Assembly (NCBI RefSeq): GCF_003386095.1
Contig: NZ_QREG01000003.1
Coordinates: forward strand, 248,001 to 312,000
From: Marinoscillum furvescens DSM 4134
Lineage (GTDB): Bacteria > Bacteroidota > Bacteroidia > Cytophagales > Cyclobacteriaceae
Reading direction: 5' to 3'
Length of the DNA stretch: 64,000 bases
Shown here: positions 45,201 to 52,861 of the stretch, piece by piece
Layout of the letters: each line of letters opens with the position of its first letter
How positions within the stretch are numbered: position 1 is the first letter of the stretch
Position numbers and translations under genes: made by a program
The notes under the pieces: model-generated
Databases searched by the model: none
Told to the model about the DNA's origin: nothing
The model's input: the letters and a program-made list of their open reading frames with translations, nothing else

Positions 45201-47401
45201 ATACTAATAGATACCGTTTCATTAGCTTCTACTTTGGTGTCACTTCCCGGAGTGACTGTAAACGTCTCCGATTCACCAGCTGTCCCCGAAAAAGTCAAGG
45301 ATTGACTCGTTACAGGGGTATAATCACTGTCTGCTGCGGTGGCTGTGCCATCTGATGTGCTCACATCTACATCAAATCCGCCATCCACTGCTTTGTCCAA
45401 TGTAACCGTAACCGTAATCGCACCATCATTTTCATTACCACTAACATTAGCAATGGTCACCGTCGCCTGGTCATCATTGGTAATGGTGCCTGTGCCGGTG
45501 GCATCAGAAATGCTTGTATTTGTACCGGTAGCGCTTGTCAACGTTACCGTCAGCGTCTCATCATTCTCTACTATTTCGTCACCTGATACTGTCACATCGA
45601 TGGTTTTGCTAGACTCGCCTGAGGCAAAGCTTAGCGTACCTGAGGCAGCAGTGTAATCTGAACCTGCAGCAGCTGTGCCGTTAGAAGTAGCATAGTCTAC
45701 CGTAGCTCCACCAGCCGGAGCGGGACTGCTTAATGATACAGTAAACGTAAGTGTACTCGAACCACTGGCTCCTTCACTTACAGATGGGTCATTGATTGAA
45801 AAACGTGGAGAATCTTCAGTAGTGAAGTTTAGGGTAGCATTATCCGTAAAACCTGCATAACTATTGCCAGCCAGATCGTCTATGGATGAAGCAGGGATAG
45901 ATAAGTAGTAACCCGTGGAAGCGCTCAAATCGGACCCCGGGTTAATCGTCAAAACTGAGCCCGATATGGATGCTACATTGCTAGTAGCCGTAGGATTAGC
46001 GGCATCTATTGAAAATATCGCAGCATCATCGCTAGATTGTTTTAGCTGAATGAAGCCAGTGCCAAATTGGATGTTTTCGTTGAACGTAAGCACCAAGTTT
46101 GCCGAGACTGATACACCAGTCGCGTTATCAGATGGTGTGCTGCTGCTCAGCGTAGGGTCGGCACCATCCACTATCAATGCTTTGTTTGCACCGAGGGAAC
46201 CTGCAGCGCCTGGACTCGGTAGCGTAAGTACAGCTCCTGCACCTCCTCCATCTTGTATGGTACCTCCATTCAATGTAAGTGCACTGATGGAAACATAATC
46301 CAGGTCTGCACTTATATCTCCTGGCAGTACGGTGTAGCTAAATGTAAGAGTAAAAGAGGCTGAGCCACTTAGATAATTGATCACACGATCAGTAGTACCC
46401 GTTTCCAGCGTAAGCTGAGGAGTGCCTGAGACGACCACCGCTTCGTTAAAAGCTATCTGAACGGATATAGCATCACCCACTCTATAAGTTCCGTCTGCCG
46501 TACTAGCTGTCACGTTGGTCACAGTGGGTGCTACGGCACTGGAAATAACAGTGGTTGTATTGTCAGTGTCAGAATCTATACCATCGCTGACCTCCACTGT
46601 AAACGTAGTAGTCTCCGAAGAGGATGCTCGATTATCCGTAGGATTGAAGGATATTGCTCTCAGTCTGGACTGTAGATCCGCCGTGGTAGTACTGGCAATA
46701 GTATATGGACCAGTACCCGAAATACTTCCACCTGAAAGGACACCCTTGGCATTGTTATCCAGGGTAATGGTGGCTGATACATTATCACCATCTGCATCTG
46801 TGATGGTGATTCCGGAGAAGGGAGAGATGGTGGCATTGTCATTGACTGTCTGACCGGCCACTGTTCCTCCGATTACGGGTGCGTTGTTGGAGGCTACGGC
46901 GGCAGCAAAAACAAACTCATCAAACCAGGTAAAGAATCCGTTAATGCCAGCAATGATATCTATTCTATCAATGTTGTTAAATTGATCATCCAAGATAATA
47001 GTGCCGGTTTCTGTGGGACTTGGAGATGTAAAAACTCCTTGAGAAACTCCATTATCATATGCCTCAACTGTCTCCACTCCAAAAGCACCATGTTCATTGT
47101 TTATATAAAAGGACTGAAAATCCAGATTGGAACCATCTATTGTCTCTACCCTCAGTATGTTTCCGGAAGAAAAGCCCTGATGACCAATACATGCTGAAGA
47201 GCCCATCCCTTTCCAGCTGTGCTGAACAATATTACCTCCTATTGTTGTAAACCTGATGTTAGAATTATCAGAGCTAATAAAAGTAGTAGACCCCGTATTG
47301 TTGTCATTCGTAAAGCCGTCACCATTAAAAGTGACAGTCGTCTGAGCCCAGGCTAAAATTGAGTAACAAGTAAATAGGAGACCTAACAGTAACCGTTTCA
47401 T
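39218..47401 (-). CDS. giant Calx-beta repeat surface protein with CHU_C (T9SS type B) sorting domain
   Basis: A 2727-residue secreted protein. The start is set at ATG 47401, which opens a signal peptide (residues 1-20, SILAWAQ); the longer frame adds 26 residues without function. The N-terminal 150 residues are an unassigned domain. Cadherin-like and Ig-like modules follow to about 532. Then come about 15 tandem modules of 112-118 residues (about 533-2242): 13 Calx-beta modules ending in TGTITNDD-type Ca-binding motifs and two related ones. A cadherin-like module, two bacterial Ig-like modules and a CHU_C gliding-motility C-terminal domain (about 2635-2727, GISPDGDGANEVWEIPGIE and FNRWGAVVYE) finish it. 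This is an SprB-like adhesin layout: exported by T9SS and used in adhesion or gliding. Ca dependence is inferred. Confidence 0.9.
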   Translation of the reverse strand: MKRLLLGLLFTCYSILAWAQTTVTFNGDGFTNDNNTGSTTFISSDNSNIRFTTIGGNIVQHSWKGMGSSACIGHQGFSSGNILRVETIDGSNLDFQSFYINNEHGAFGVETVEAYDNGVSQGVFTSPSPTETGTIILDDQFNNIDRIDIIAGINGFFTWFDEFVFAAAVASNNAPVIGGTVAGQTVNDNATISPFSGITITDADGDNVSATITLDNNAKGVLSGGSISGTGPYTIASTTTADLQSRLRAISFNPTDNRASSSETTTFTVEVSDGIDSDTDNTTTVISSAVAPTVTNVTASTADGTYRVGDAISVQIAFNEAVVVSGTPQLTLETGTTDRVINYLSGSASFTLTFSYTVLPGDISADLDYVSISALTLNGGTIQDGGGAGAVLTLPSPGAAGSLGANKALIVDGADPTLSSSTPSDNATGVSVSANLVLTFNENIQFGTGFIQLKQSSDDAAIFSIDAANPTATSNVASISGSVLTINPGSDLSASTGYYLSIPASSIDDLAGNSYAGFTDNATLNFTTEDSPRFSINDPSVSEGASGSSTLTFTVSLSSPAPAGGATVDYATSNGTAAAGSDYTAASGTLSFASGESSKTIDVTVSGDEIVENDETLTVTLTSATGTNTSISDATGTGTITNDDQATVTIANVSGNENDGAITVTVTLDKAVDGGFDVDVSTSDGTATAADSDYTPVTSQSLTFSGTAGESETFTVTPGSDTKVEANETVSISMSNLSPATVAASDIDITDGASITINNDDQATVTIANVSGNEDDGAITVTVTVDNAVDGGFDVDVSTSDGTATTVDSDYAAVVNHTLTFAGTASETEMFTITPFADGTSEPDETINISMSNLTTVTVTGSAIDITDGATATILNDDPVSISIDDPSVNEGASGTSTLTFTVSLSDVAPTGGVTVDYATSDGTATAGSDYTAASGTLSFAAGESSKTIDVTLAGDVLVEADETITVTLSNNTGDSQIDDFTGTGTITNDDTPGFTVVESDGSTSISETGSSDSFTVVLDAQPQSDVVISVSSGDTGEGTVDLSSLTFTTSNWNSAQTVNVTGVDDDIIDGTISFNVTLTVSDASSDDFFDPLGDQMVSVSNTDDDVAGFTIIESGRSTTTSEQGTTDDFTVVLDAQPASNVVIDVLSNNTGEGTVDQSSLTFTTANWDFPQTVNVTGVDDAVIDGDVVYTITLAINDASSDDNFDPLANQTITATNTDDDVVLISIDDPSVNEGASGTSTLTFTVSLSKVAPAGGVTVDYATSDGTATAGADYTAASGTLSFAAGESSKTIDVTVSGDAIVESNETITVTLSNNTGISAIGDATGTGTIINDDAAAVTIADVSESEDNGTITFAATLDNGVQGGFTVDVSTADGTAQVGDGDFTPLSGETLTFVGTAGESQTFTVSLGADTKLEANETLSVSQSNLSGTTLSVDISDGATGTITNDDAAAVTIADVSENEDNGTITFTATLDNGVQGGFSVDASTADGTAQVGDGDFTPLIGETLTFVGTAGETQTFTVNLGADTKLEANETLSVSQNNLSGTSLSVDITDGATGTITNDDAAAVTIADVSGNESDGAVTITATLDNAVQGGFTVDVSTADGTATVGDGDYTALSGETLTFAGAAGETQTTTVTFGADTKVEANETFTITQSNLSGTTLGVDITNVATGTILNDDAAAVTIADVSGQEDAGAITFTATLDNAVQGGFSVDISTVNGTAEVGDGDFTSLSGETLTFAGTAGETQNFSVMLGADTKVESNETFTIAQGNLSGTSLSVDISDEATATILNDDSASLSIEDVSGNEDDGAISVTVTLDNAVQGGFTVDANTTDGTAIAGTDYTPVSGETLTFTGLSGETQTFLVTPIVDSDPEPNETLSVALSNLAATSLNVDITDDATVTLIDDDASSISIDDPSVKEGTGGTTDVVFTISLDKAPTAEITVDYTVSGGTATSGVDFNALADGTLTFAPGETSKTLTVVLIADSQLEPTETLEITLSNPTGMALMADDTGLAAITDDDTAAVTIQDVSANENDGTMTVTATLDNAVQGGFAVDVSTTDGTATSTEDYTAVSGETLTFAGTAGEQQTFTVTLTSDSKLEADETLTVAMSNLAATSLAVDITDGATLIITNDDAAALSIADVSGNEDEGAITVTVTLDNAVQGGFTVDASTTDGTATAGTDYTALTGQTLTFAGVAGETQTFTVIPQVDTQDESDETVTVSLSAISGTTLDVAISAQGVVTILDDDSTPVIAAGQEFFLDEQAENGATVGTAIATDGDANTSFTWDIIAGNAEGIFALDQATGKLTVADASKLDFGATPQYTLTLTVSDGTNTSEEEQLVIRLQDNIAPKVTLSSDVGDLTNLSTISFTAVFDEEVEGLVPEDIEVSNGTVTDLQTSDNMTFTFDVDANGDGNISLKIPAGAAQDDAGNQSEASSTISYFYDGTRPSATLSVSKSEIGVDPSVSVFIEFSEPVSGLEGSDFELSSGVVTSLTGQMANYELEVTGMSEGTTVITLAENTAFDAATNGNTAASVSTSVDLSGPEDFLVAFTNKAINTLNQTRVAFAIDNAEDGASYTYEITDEGSGSQTGSGSVSGTSITISDLNLSTLMDGVITVSVTMTDALGNVGATRTDEVVKNTKEEIPQGISPDGDGANEVWEIPGIENFPNNKVTIFNRWGAVVYEVESYDNGSNAFTGLSNNSFKLGSSLPDGTYYYVIELDGETVKKGYLIIKK
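40675..45803 (-). repeat. tandem Calx-beta coding repeat array (about 15 units of roughly 340 bp)
   Basis: Coding repeats of the giant protein; unit length averages about 342 bp. Neighbouring units around 42770-43380 are nearly identical in protein sequence, so recent duplication or conversion is likely. The array is a likely spot for assembly collapse and for length variation between strains. Confidence 0.85.
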
Positions 47402-47873
47402 ATTAGGTGAATGATACGTATCTCGGCAGTCAATTCTGGTGATAGCTGCAAGCCAGCTATGGATGTAGGTTTTGATCATGTCTGGTGAAAAAAATTTAGT
47501 CTGTTCAAAGCTATCTCAAACAGAAGTAGGGAACCATAAAATTCATGAGACCTTAAAGCAGTCGTAAGCCATTATTCGATTAACAAAAGTTTTCTTCCGA
47601 TTAATCAACATTTCATATAACTGGGAAAAATTTCCAATTACTCAAGGCTAAAATAATTCCTGGTCTACAACTAGATTTTGGTTTTGTTGTGAAGAGGTGG
47701 ATTTTTGTGGTAAAAGTGCCTAGCTCATAAGCGCCAAAATATACGAGGCAAGGTCCAATTCACTAATCATCATGCGGATACGTTTGTAATGCGAACACCC
47801 AAACCATTCTAAATCGAGAGAACTGTTATGCGTTAGATATCTATTCTAATAAGGGGGTAAAATGGTATACATG
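47402..47873. other. intergenic region of 472 bp
   Basis: No gene, tRNA or clear terminator seen. It holds the upstream region of the giant protein (candidate -7 box at 47506-47513) and, in the middle, an A/T-rich stretch with a short palindrome GGAAA-AA-TTTCC near 47625-47640. The collar-protein gene ends at 47874 without an evident terminator. Confidence 0.6.
47506..47513 (-). promoter_or_regulatory. candidate -7 box (TAGCTTTG) for the giant-adhesin operon
   Basis: Minus-strand TAGCTTTG matches TAnnTTTG exactly, about 105 bases before ATG 47401. The -33 element is not clear, so this is a candidate only. Confidence 0.35.
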
Positions 47874-48539
47874 CTATGGTCGAGAAGGGTAGGTACCATC
47901 CATGGCAATCACAAAATTAAGCGCTAAGAAAGGTTGTCTATTGGATATTGCCTCCCCTGCTCCTGAAAATTCTGTTGATCCGGTCACTACACCGTTAGTA
48001 AGCTGCGAATTCACAGTAACCTCTACTGATCCAGAAATTTCCACATTACCATCAGCCATCTTTTCGTTTGAAGTAGCAGCATAGGAATTCCCCCCTAAGG
48101 TAAACGCATTATAGGCATCCGTTGGATTATTGGTTGATGGTGGGCCTCCAAATGATTTAACAGTTCCTATAAGGCCGGAGGTATCAGCAGAAGCCGTTGT
48201 GGTGATAGTAGCATTCACAGATGCCGAATTAATGGCATGAGAATGAGCTGGTAAATTATCCACCGTTAAGGTATTTAGTTCTTTCCCTCCAAAATAGCCA
48301 AACGGATAGGCATATGTGAACCCTGGAGGTGGAGCAGCAGCATAATGGATAGGAGCACGTCCCCTTAAGTCTGGAAGACCAAAACTAGTTCGACCATCGC
48401 CTCCAAAAGCAGTACCTACTAAAGAGTACAATGCTGAATTGTCCACAATTGACACAATTTCGCCATTACACAATGCCCAGTAATTTGGAGCCCAATCATA
48501 ACTCAAAATTGATATCTGCCCGAGAAATGGATCAGTCAT
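47874..48539 (-). CDS. phage tail-collar domain protein (MdpB-like)
   Basis: A 221-residue protein opening MTDPFLGQISILSYDWAPNY, then WALCNGEIVSI and FGLPDLRGRAPIHY, the signature of the tail-collar/microcystin-dependent-protein family. The central part (about 110-185) is Thr/Ala/Ser-rich and the end (FLALNFVIAMDG) matches the family. In phages the domain supports tail fibres; the chromosomal versions are of unknown function and often occur two or three in a row, whereas here there is one. No signal peptide. It is the first gene past the giant adhesin, on the same strand, with no other phage genes around. Confidence 0.88.
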   Translation of the reverse strand: MTDPFLGQISILSYDWAPNYWALCNGEIVSIVDNSALYSLVGTAFGGDGRTSFGLPDLRGRAPIHYAAAPPPGFTYAYPFGYFGGKELNTLTVDNLPAHSHAINSASVNATITTTASADTSGLIGTVKSFGGPPSTNNPTDAYNAFTLGGNSYAATSNEKMADGNVEISGSVEVTVNSQLTNGVVTGSTEFSGAGEAISNRQPFLALNFVIAMDGTYPSRP

Positions 48540-48628
48540 AGCATTAAGATTATAAAACTAAACTTGCTCAATATTAGTAAATTTTCCCACCACATTATAA
48601 ATCCTTCCGTATGCACTATGCATTATAT

Positions 48629-49783
48629 TTAAACACATAGGTAGTTGTTATACCATCCAGAAATGTTCTCTGAATAGACCGATTCAAATATGCTATGACT
48701 AGAACGAATTCCTTCACCCTTCCCAATTATAACCCTCTTGATGTCATTACCTGAAAGATGAATTTTCTCAATATCAATGTTTGGATTTGGAAAAGAACTA
48801 TGATTGATAAACTTCCGCTCTCCTCTCGGAGATGAGATTTGCAGTGAATGAAGTTGGCTCAATGTGTCTTGACTGCCTTTGATTAAAAAAGGATAAAGGT
48901 TTTCCAATGCTCTTCCTACTTCATAGCCCAACAAAGAAAAGTGATTGGCCATACCTCCTGTTTGTGTAAGATGTACTTTTTTGAATGCCTGATTTTCAAC
49001 ACTATCAGTTTCATAGTGCCAAACGGAAGCTCCATACATAGTTAAGTTAAGGCTCTTAATCTTGTTGAGCACTTCAAAAGAAATCATATGGGGTGTTGCC
49101 ACTAAAGGAATTTCACCTGCTAAGCCTTCTTCCTTATACGCCTCAAAAAAATCCAAAGCCTCTGTACCCGAAAACATGGCGTGCAAAAAATCAGGTTGCT
49201 CCATTTTAATGACCCGAACATATTCCCTGACCGATTCCTTAATGTTATTTTGGCCGCCACGAAATGGAATTAATGCCCACTGCATTTCTGATGGCCTCCT
49301 ATATTGTGTTCCCAGTCGAAACGCGCTGGGAAGGTGATACCCTGCTTCGTAGGAAGGCATGATCACCGCACCACTACCTCCAAATTCTGATTGTGCCCAA
49401 TAACCAAGAGCGAATTCTACCTGCCACATTTCATAGCTATTGTAAAAGACATATGGAGAGTGCTCACTACGCAGGGGTAGGTATTCGCCTAAATCAATAA
49501 AAAGACATGGCTTTTTAAATCTATTTATCAGGGAATAAACATCACGAATAGACCTGTAATTGACCATTCCGGTGATAATATCAACATTGTGAAAAGCAAC
49601 AAGCTTTTCGATTGCTGGCCTAAGCGCCCCGGGTTGTCCTTGATGTATAAACTCTGGGAAGAACTGAAATTGATTATGTAATCTCTCAGGAATTCCAGAT
49701 AATATCCCATCCATAATTTCATGACCTATGTTTGGGTAAATGGTGGAAAAAGGACTCAGAAATCCAACTTTAATTTGGCGCAA
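48629..49783 (-). CDS. periplasmic-binding-protein-like (type 1 fold) protein without signal peptide
   Basis: A 384-residue protein resembling amino-acid ABC transporter binding proteins (LivJ-like, Peripl_BP_6): MRQIKVGFLSPFSTIYPNIGHEIMDGI, EKLVAFHNVDIITGMVNYRS, and a second lobe with GGSGAVIMPSYEAGYHLPSAF and DFLHAMFSGTEALDFF. There is no signal peptide and no permease or ATPase nearby, so it is probably cytoplasmic, perhaps a ligand sensor or an enzyme of similar fold. Lies 89 bases upstream of the collar gene on the same strand and is divergent from the formyltransferase. The DNA is visibly richer in A/T than the housekeeping part. Confidence 0.72.
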   Translation of the reverse strand: MRQIKVGFLSPFSTIYPNIGHEIMDGILSGIPERLHNQFQFFPEFIHQGQPGALRPAIEKLVAFHNVDIITGMVNYRSIRDVYSLINRFKKPCLFIDLGEYLPLRSEHSPYVFYNSYEMWQVEFALGYWAQSEFGGSGAVIMPSYEAGYHLPSAFRLGTQYRRPSEMQWALIPFRGGQNNIKESVREYVRVIKMEQPDFLHAMFSGTEALDFFEAYKEEGLAGEIPLVATPHMISFEVLNKIKSLNLTMYGASVWHYETDSVENQAFKKVHLTQTGGMANHFSLLGYEVGRALENLYPFLIKGSQDTLSQLHSLQISSPRGERKFINHSSFPNPNIDIEKIHLSGNDIKRVIIGKGEGIRSSHSIFESVYSENISGWYNNYLCV

Positions 49784-49798
49784 AGCAATACTCTATTT

Positions 49799-49814
49799 AT
49801 AATTCAAGAATTAT
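49799..49814. repeat. palindrome in divergent intergenic region
   Basis: ATAATTC-AA-GAATTAT, a perfect 7-bp inverted repeat midway between two divergent genes (starts at 49783 minus and 49860 plus). It could be an operator for both, but it is also A/T-rich and may be chance. Confidence 0.3.
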
Positions 49815-49859
49815 CTTTTTCTAAAGTAAAAAACAAGACTTACTTAGAAACACAAACTG

Positions 49860-50750
49860 ATGAGATTTAACAAAGTATCTTTCCTAACCTGCGTAGGACT
49901 CTCTGCTCCAATTGTAAAAACCCTTTATGCAAATGATCTTCTCGATAAGCTTCTAATCGAAGAAAATTATGACTACATCAAACCAGCATTTAACTTTATT
50001 CCAGACCATAAAATCAGACTAATTCGTAAAGATTCTGAATTCCCTATTGATAAGAATTGTAAGTTGGTTTTTGCGCTTTCATATCCCCATAAACTGCCTA
50101 AAACGGACATTCCAATCTTGAACATACATTTTGGTGCATTACCAGAAAACAGAGGACCTGACCCTGTTTTTTGGACAATTAGAAATAACCAAGAATTATG
50201 TTTTGTAACGATACATGAAATAGCTCCAGTGTTTGATACCGGAGCTGTTGTAATAAAAAGGAGTTTTCAAGTAAGGCCAGAAGAAACGTATGGAGGCATG
50301 TATTCCCGGCTCGTCTATCTGACGATACCCATGATTGAAGAATTGATGAAGCATGGATTCAAGAGTACAACTGCTCAGAATGAAAACGATGCTATAACCA
50401 ATAAGCTCCCAAAAGAACCCGATCTGACTATAGATTGGAAGACAATGTCATCATCTGAAATCAACTGCCTGGTGCGTGCATGCAATCCAAAATATGGGGG
50501 TGCCATCACCACATTGAATGGTGTAGTTCTCAGGATACTTGAAATTTCTCCGATAAACATCAACATGAAGCCTGGAGAAATACCAAAACCGGGAATGATC
50601 GTTCACTCGAGCAATGCACACGGAATAGCTGTGGCATGCGCTGATGGACTATTCATCAAACTTAATATAGCATCGGTAACCGAGGGATTTTTGACTGGCA
50701 ACACGTTATCAAATATGGGCGTTCAGACCGGTACAATTTTGGGCCAATGA
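49860..50750 (+). CDS. formyltransferase family protein (Fmt-like fold)
   Basis: A 296-residue protein with the catalytic triad of the formyltransferase/hydrolase fold: Asn88 and His90 in LNIHFGALPENRGPDPVFW and Asp126 in VFDTGAVV. The Asn-His-Asp spacing equals that of methionyl-tRNA formyltransferase (2 and 36 residues). The C-terminal domain (about 185-296) contains DWKTMSSSEINCLVRACNPKYGG, also seen in Fmt and in sugar formyltransferases. The N-terminal segment is divergent, so the acceptor is likely not initiator tRNA; an amino sugar or a peptide amine is possible (inference). It heads the divergent half of the cassette. Confidence 0.78.
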   Translation: MRFNKVSFLTCVGLSAPIVKTLYANDLLDKLLIEENYDYIKPAFNFIPDHKIRLIRKDSEFPIDKNCKLVFALSYPHKLPKTDIPILNIHFGALPENRGPDPVFWTIRNNQELCFVTIHEIAPVFDTGAVVIKRSFQVRPEETYGGMYSRLVYLTIPMIEELMKHGFKSTTAQNENDAITNKLPKEPDLTIDWKTMSSSEINCLVRACNPKYGGAITTLNGVVLRILEISPININMKPGEIPKPGMIVHSSNAHGIAVACADGLFIKLNIASVTEGFLTGNTLSNMGVQTGTILGQ

Positions 50751-50859
50751 ATAGCTGTCATCGATTACGATTGAATTCGACCGTGCTCTGTTTACCTGCA
50801 ACTACTGTAACTTTCGCTCAGGCAGGCCGAAGAAATAATCCTGAAATTCAACCCAACAT

Positions 50860-51813
50860 ATGAACCTTAAATCAGCACTAGAAGATATACTTTTCAGTAA
50901 TCAAGACTTCTCCCTGATAAGCCGAGGTATCAACTATCTGTATGAAAGGTTCAGTGAGACCACCAACATCTATGCGGGTAACCTCACAAATGAGCACATG
51001 AAGGAAACTGCAAATGGCAAGGTAGTTACTCCTATTCATGCTGCGCACTGTCTTAAAGAACTGGCAAGAACTACCCATTTCCTGAGAGCCATTCACCTGG
51101 CCATAGAACATCACCTGAAGTATAAGAAATCCATCAGAATACTTTATGCAGGCTGTGGTCCTTACGGAACGTTGTTGACTCCATTTTCCTCAATTTATTC
51201 GGCTGATCAAATCCAATTCACCTTCCTCGAAATAGAAGAAGAATCAGTTAACTCAGTAAAATCTCTTTACACAGAATTGAGCATCAGTGAATATTTAGAA
51301 TCCACCCATCTGTGTGATGCTACTGATCCTGAACTCTCTTTGGCAGGATCATTCGACATCATAATTAGTGAGACTATGCAAATGGCACTCAACAACGAGT
51401 GCCAGGTACCTATCACTCGAAATATGGTTCGGTTCTTGACAAAAGAAGGCACTTTTATTCCCGAGCGCATTGCTTTGGACGTTTATCTCGTAGGGAGAAA
51501 AAAAGACCCACTTGTACCGGACTCTGACGAAAAGGAATTCGTAGGTACAGCCTTTGATTTTGATATCAACAACCTTCCAGCAAAAGACTCTGAAACCATT
51601 CTCACTATTCCAAAAAGCGCCCTTGAATACCTCAAACTATACACAAATATTCACTTATTCGGAGAGGAATGCTTAAAAGCCTACCAATGTAGTCTCACCA
51701 TGCCACTGATTCTAGATAGACCCTTAAAGAAAGCGGGTAGATCAATAAGGTTTTGGTACGAAGAAAATGAAAGGCCTAAACTGAAATTTGAGTACCTGCC
51801 TGAAAATAGCTAA
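50860..51813 (+). CDS. SAM-dependent methyltransferase-like protein
   Basis: A 317-residue protein with a Rossmann methyltransferase motif I in ILYAGCGPYGTLLTPF (about residues 94-109), an acidic motif II in FTFLEIEEESV, and motif IV-like FDIIISETMQMALNNECQVPI. The last resembles the double-E type region of protein arginine methyltransferases, but only one Glu is present, so the substrate is open. The N-terminal 90 residues are helical and unassigned. It lies 109 bases after the formyltransferase on the same strand and its 3' end overlaps the convergent dioxygenase gene by four bases. Confidence 0.65.
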   Translation: MNLKSALEDILFSNQDFSLISRGINYLYERFSETTNIYAGNLTNEHMKETANGKVVTPIHAAHCLKELARTTHFLRAIHLAIEHHLKYKKSIRILYAGCGPYGTLLTPFSSIYSADQIQFTFLEIEEESVNSVKSLYTELSISEYLESTHLCDATDPELSLAGSFDIIISETMQMALNNECQVPITRNMVRFLTKEGTFIPERIALDVYLVGRKKDPLVPDSDEKEFVGTAFDFDINNLPAKDSETILTIPKSALEYLKLYTNIHLFGEECLKAYQCSLTMPLILDRPLKKAGRSIRFWYEENERPKLKFEYLPENS

Positions 51814-52685
51814 GGGTAATCTGATCGCATTATTTTTTCATGACAATAGGATGCGGGTAATAATGGTTCTCTGTGGTTTATCAATTGCTCAATTTCTTTT
51901 GCTTCATTTTCCACATCATTAGGAAGTCCATCGAACAACTCGCCAAACGCAGCAGTATCTCTCACCCTCCTCTGAACCATCGCCATCCATTTTTGGCGAA
52001 GTTCAGCCCAGTACAAAGAATGATGACCTTCCTCTACGATGGCATCATAAGGCCTCATTTCCAAATAGATAGTGCGCCTTACGTCATTGGTTACCTTAGC
52101 CTTTGAGCAGTGAAGCACCATGATATCATGTATGATGATATCTCCGGCTTTTGCCGTACACTCCATATATCCGGGTATGCTCCACCCATACTGTTTGGTC
52201 AGACTACAAATGTCCTGAAGTTTTTTCTGACTACCCGGAACATACCTCAGGCAGCCATCTCCGGCAGGTGAATCATCCAGATAAATACCTATATTCAGGT
52301 AAGGAAAACGTCGGTTGTGGGGAGCATCCTGATGCCACAAAACCGTGGAATCCCTACCAGCTCGTTTGTACATCAAATCACACGACAAAGGCACTGCACC
52401 ACGACCACAAAACTTACTAGCTATCTCTAGTATAGCAGGCAATGCCAATAATTCCAACAATGCATCGGGGTAGACTGGCAGCAAATGATTTTGTCTTAGA
52501 ATCAACTTTTCCTTTTCGGAGCTGGCATGTACATTGGAATGAACTTCAGGCGCCTGCCGTACCTTCTGCTCCAGATCATAGGCCAGCTGTTGCCATTGCC
52601 GTAGGACGTTCACAGGTATGGCGTTGGGTATATGCAAAAACCCAGTTTTCTTATACTGATCTATTTGTTCGGAGGTAATTGGCAT
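51810..52685 (-). CDS. phytanoyl-CoA dioxygenase (PhyH) family protein
   Basis: A 291-residue non-haem iron/2-oxoglutarate oxygenase. Iron ligands His118 and Asp120 are in WHQDAPH, and the distal His192 in LHCSKAKVTNDVRR with the 2-oxoglutarate Arg eleven residues later. The family hydroxylates or epoxidises many lipids, ectoine and natural-product intermediates, so the substrate cannot be named. Convergent with the methyltransferase. Together with the formyl- and methyltransferase it forms a possible tailoring set. Confidence 0.85.
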   Translation of the reverse strand: MPITSEQIDQYKKTGFLHIPNAIPVNVLRQWQQLAYDLEQKVRQAPEVHSNVHASSEKEKLILRQNHLLPVYPDALLELLALPAILEIASKFCGRGAVPLSCDLMYKRAGRDSTVLWHQDAPHNRRFPYLNIGIYLDDSPAGDGCLRYVPGSQKKLQDICSLTKQYGWSIPGYMECTAKAGDIIIHDIMVLHCSKAKVTNDVRRTIYLEMRPYDAIVEEGHHSLYWAELRQKWMAMVQRRVRDTAAFGELFDGLPNDVENEAKEIEQLINHREPLLPASYCHEKIMRSDYP

Positions 52686-52861
52686 TTAATTGAATAAGAT
52701 GGAAAGCAAATGGCATAAAATCTACCTTCCTTTTTTCAGCAATGTTATCTGGCAATTTTCAACATTTTCACCTTATCCACAGCATATTTCTTGCTCTTCA
52801 CAACATTTCTTTTGTCATTGAGGTAATTAATTCATTTTAGATAACGACTTTTCAATCACCG

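Noticed and set aside
40675-45803. Regular repeats that might suggest a CRISPR or satellite array
   Set aside because: Unit length near 340 bp and an unbroken reading frame show protein-coding tandem domains; no short identical repeats with unique spacers were seen.
40176-46853. Many plus-strand frames rich in Ser, Val and Thr across the giant gene
   Set aside because: They are mirror translations of the Calx-beta repeats; their repetitive content follows from the real minus-strand gene.
47874-48539. Evidence for a prophage at the tail-collar gene
   Set aside because: No capsid, terminase, portal, integrase or attachment repeats are present; the chromosomal MdpB-like family explains the gene.
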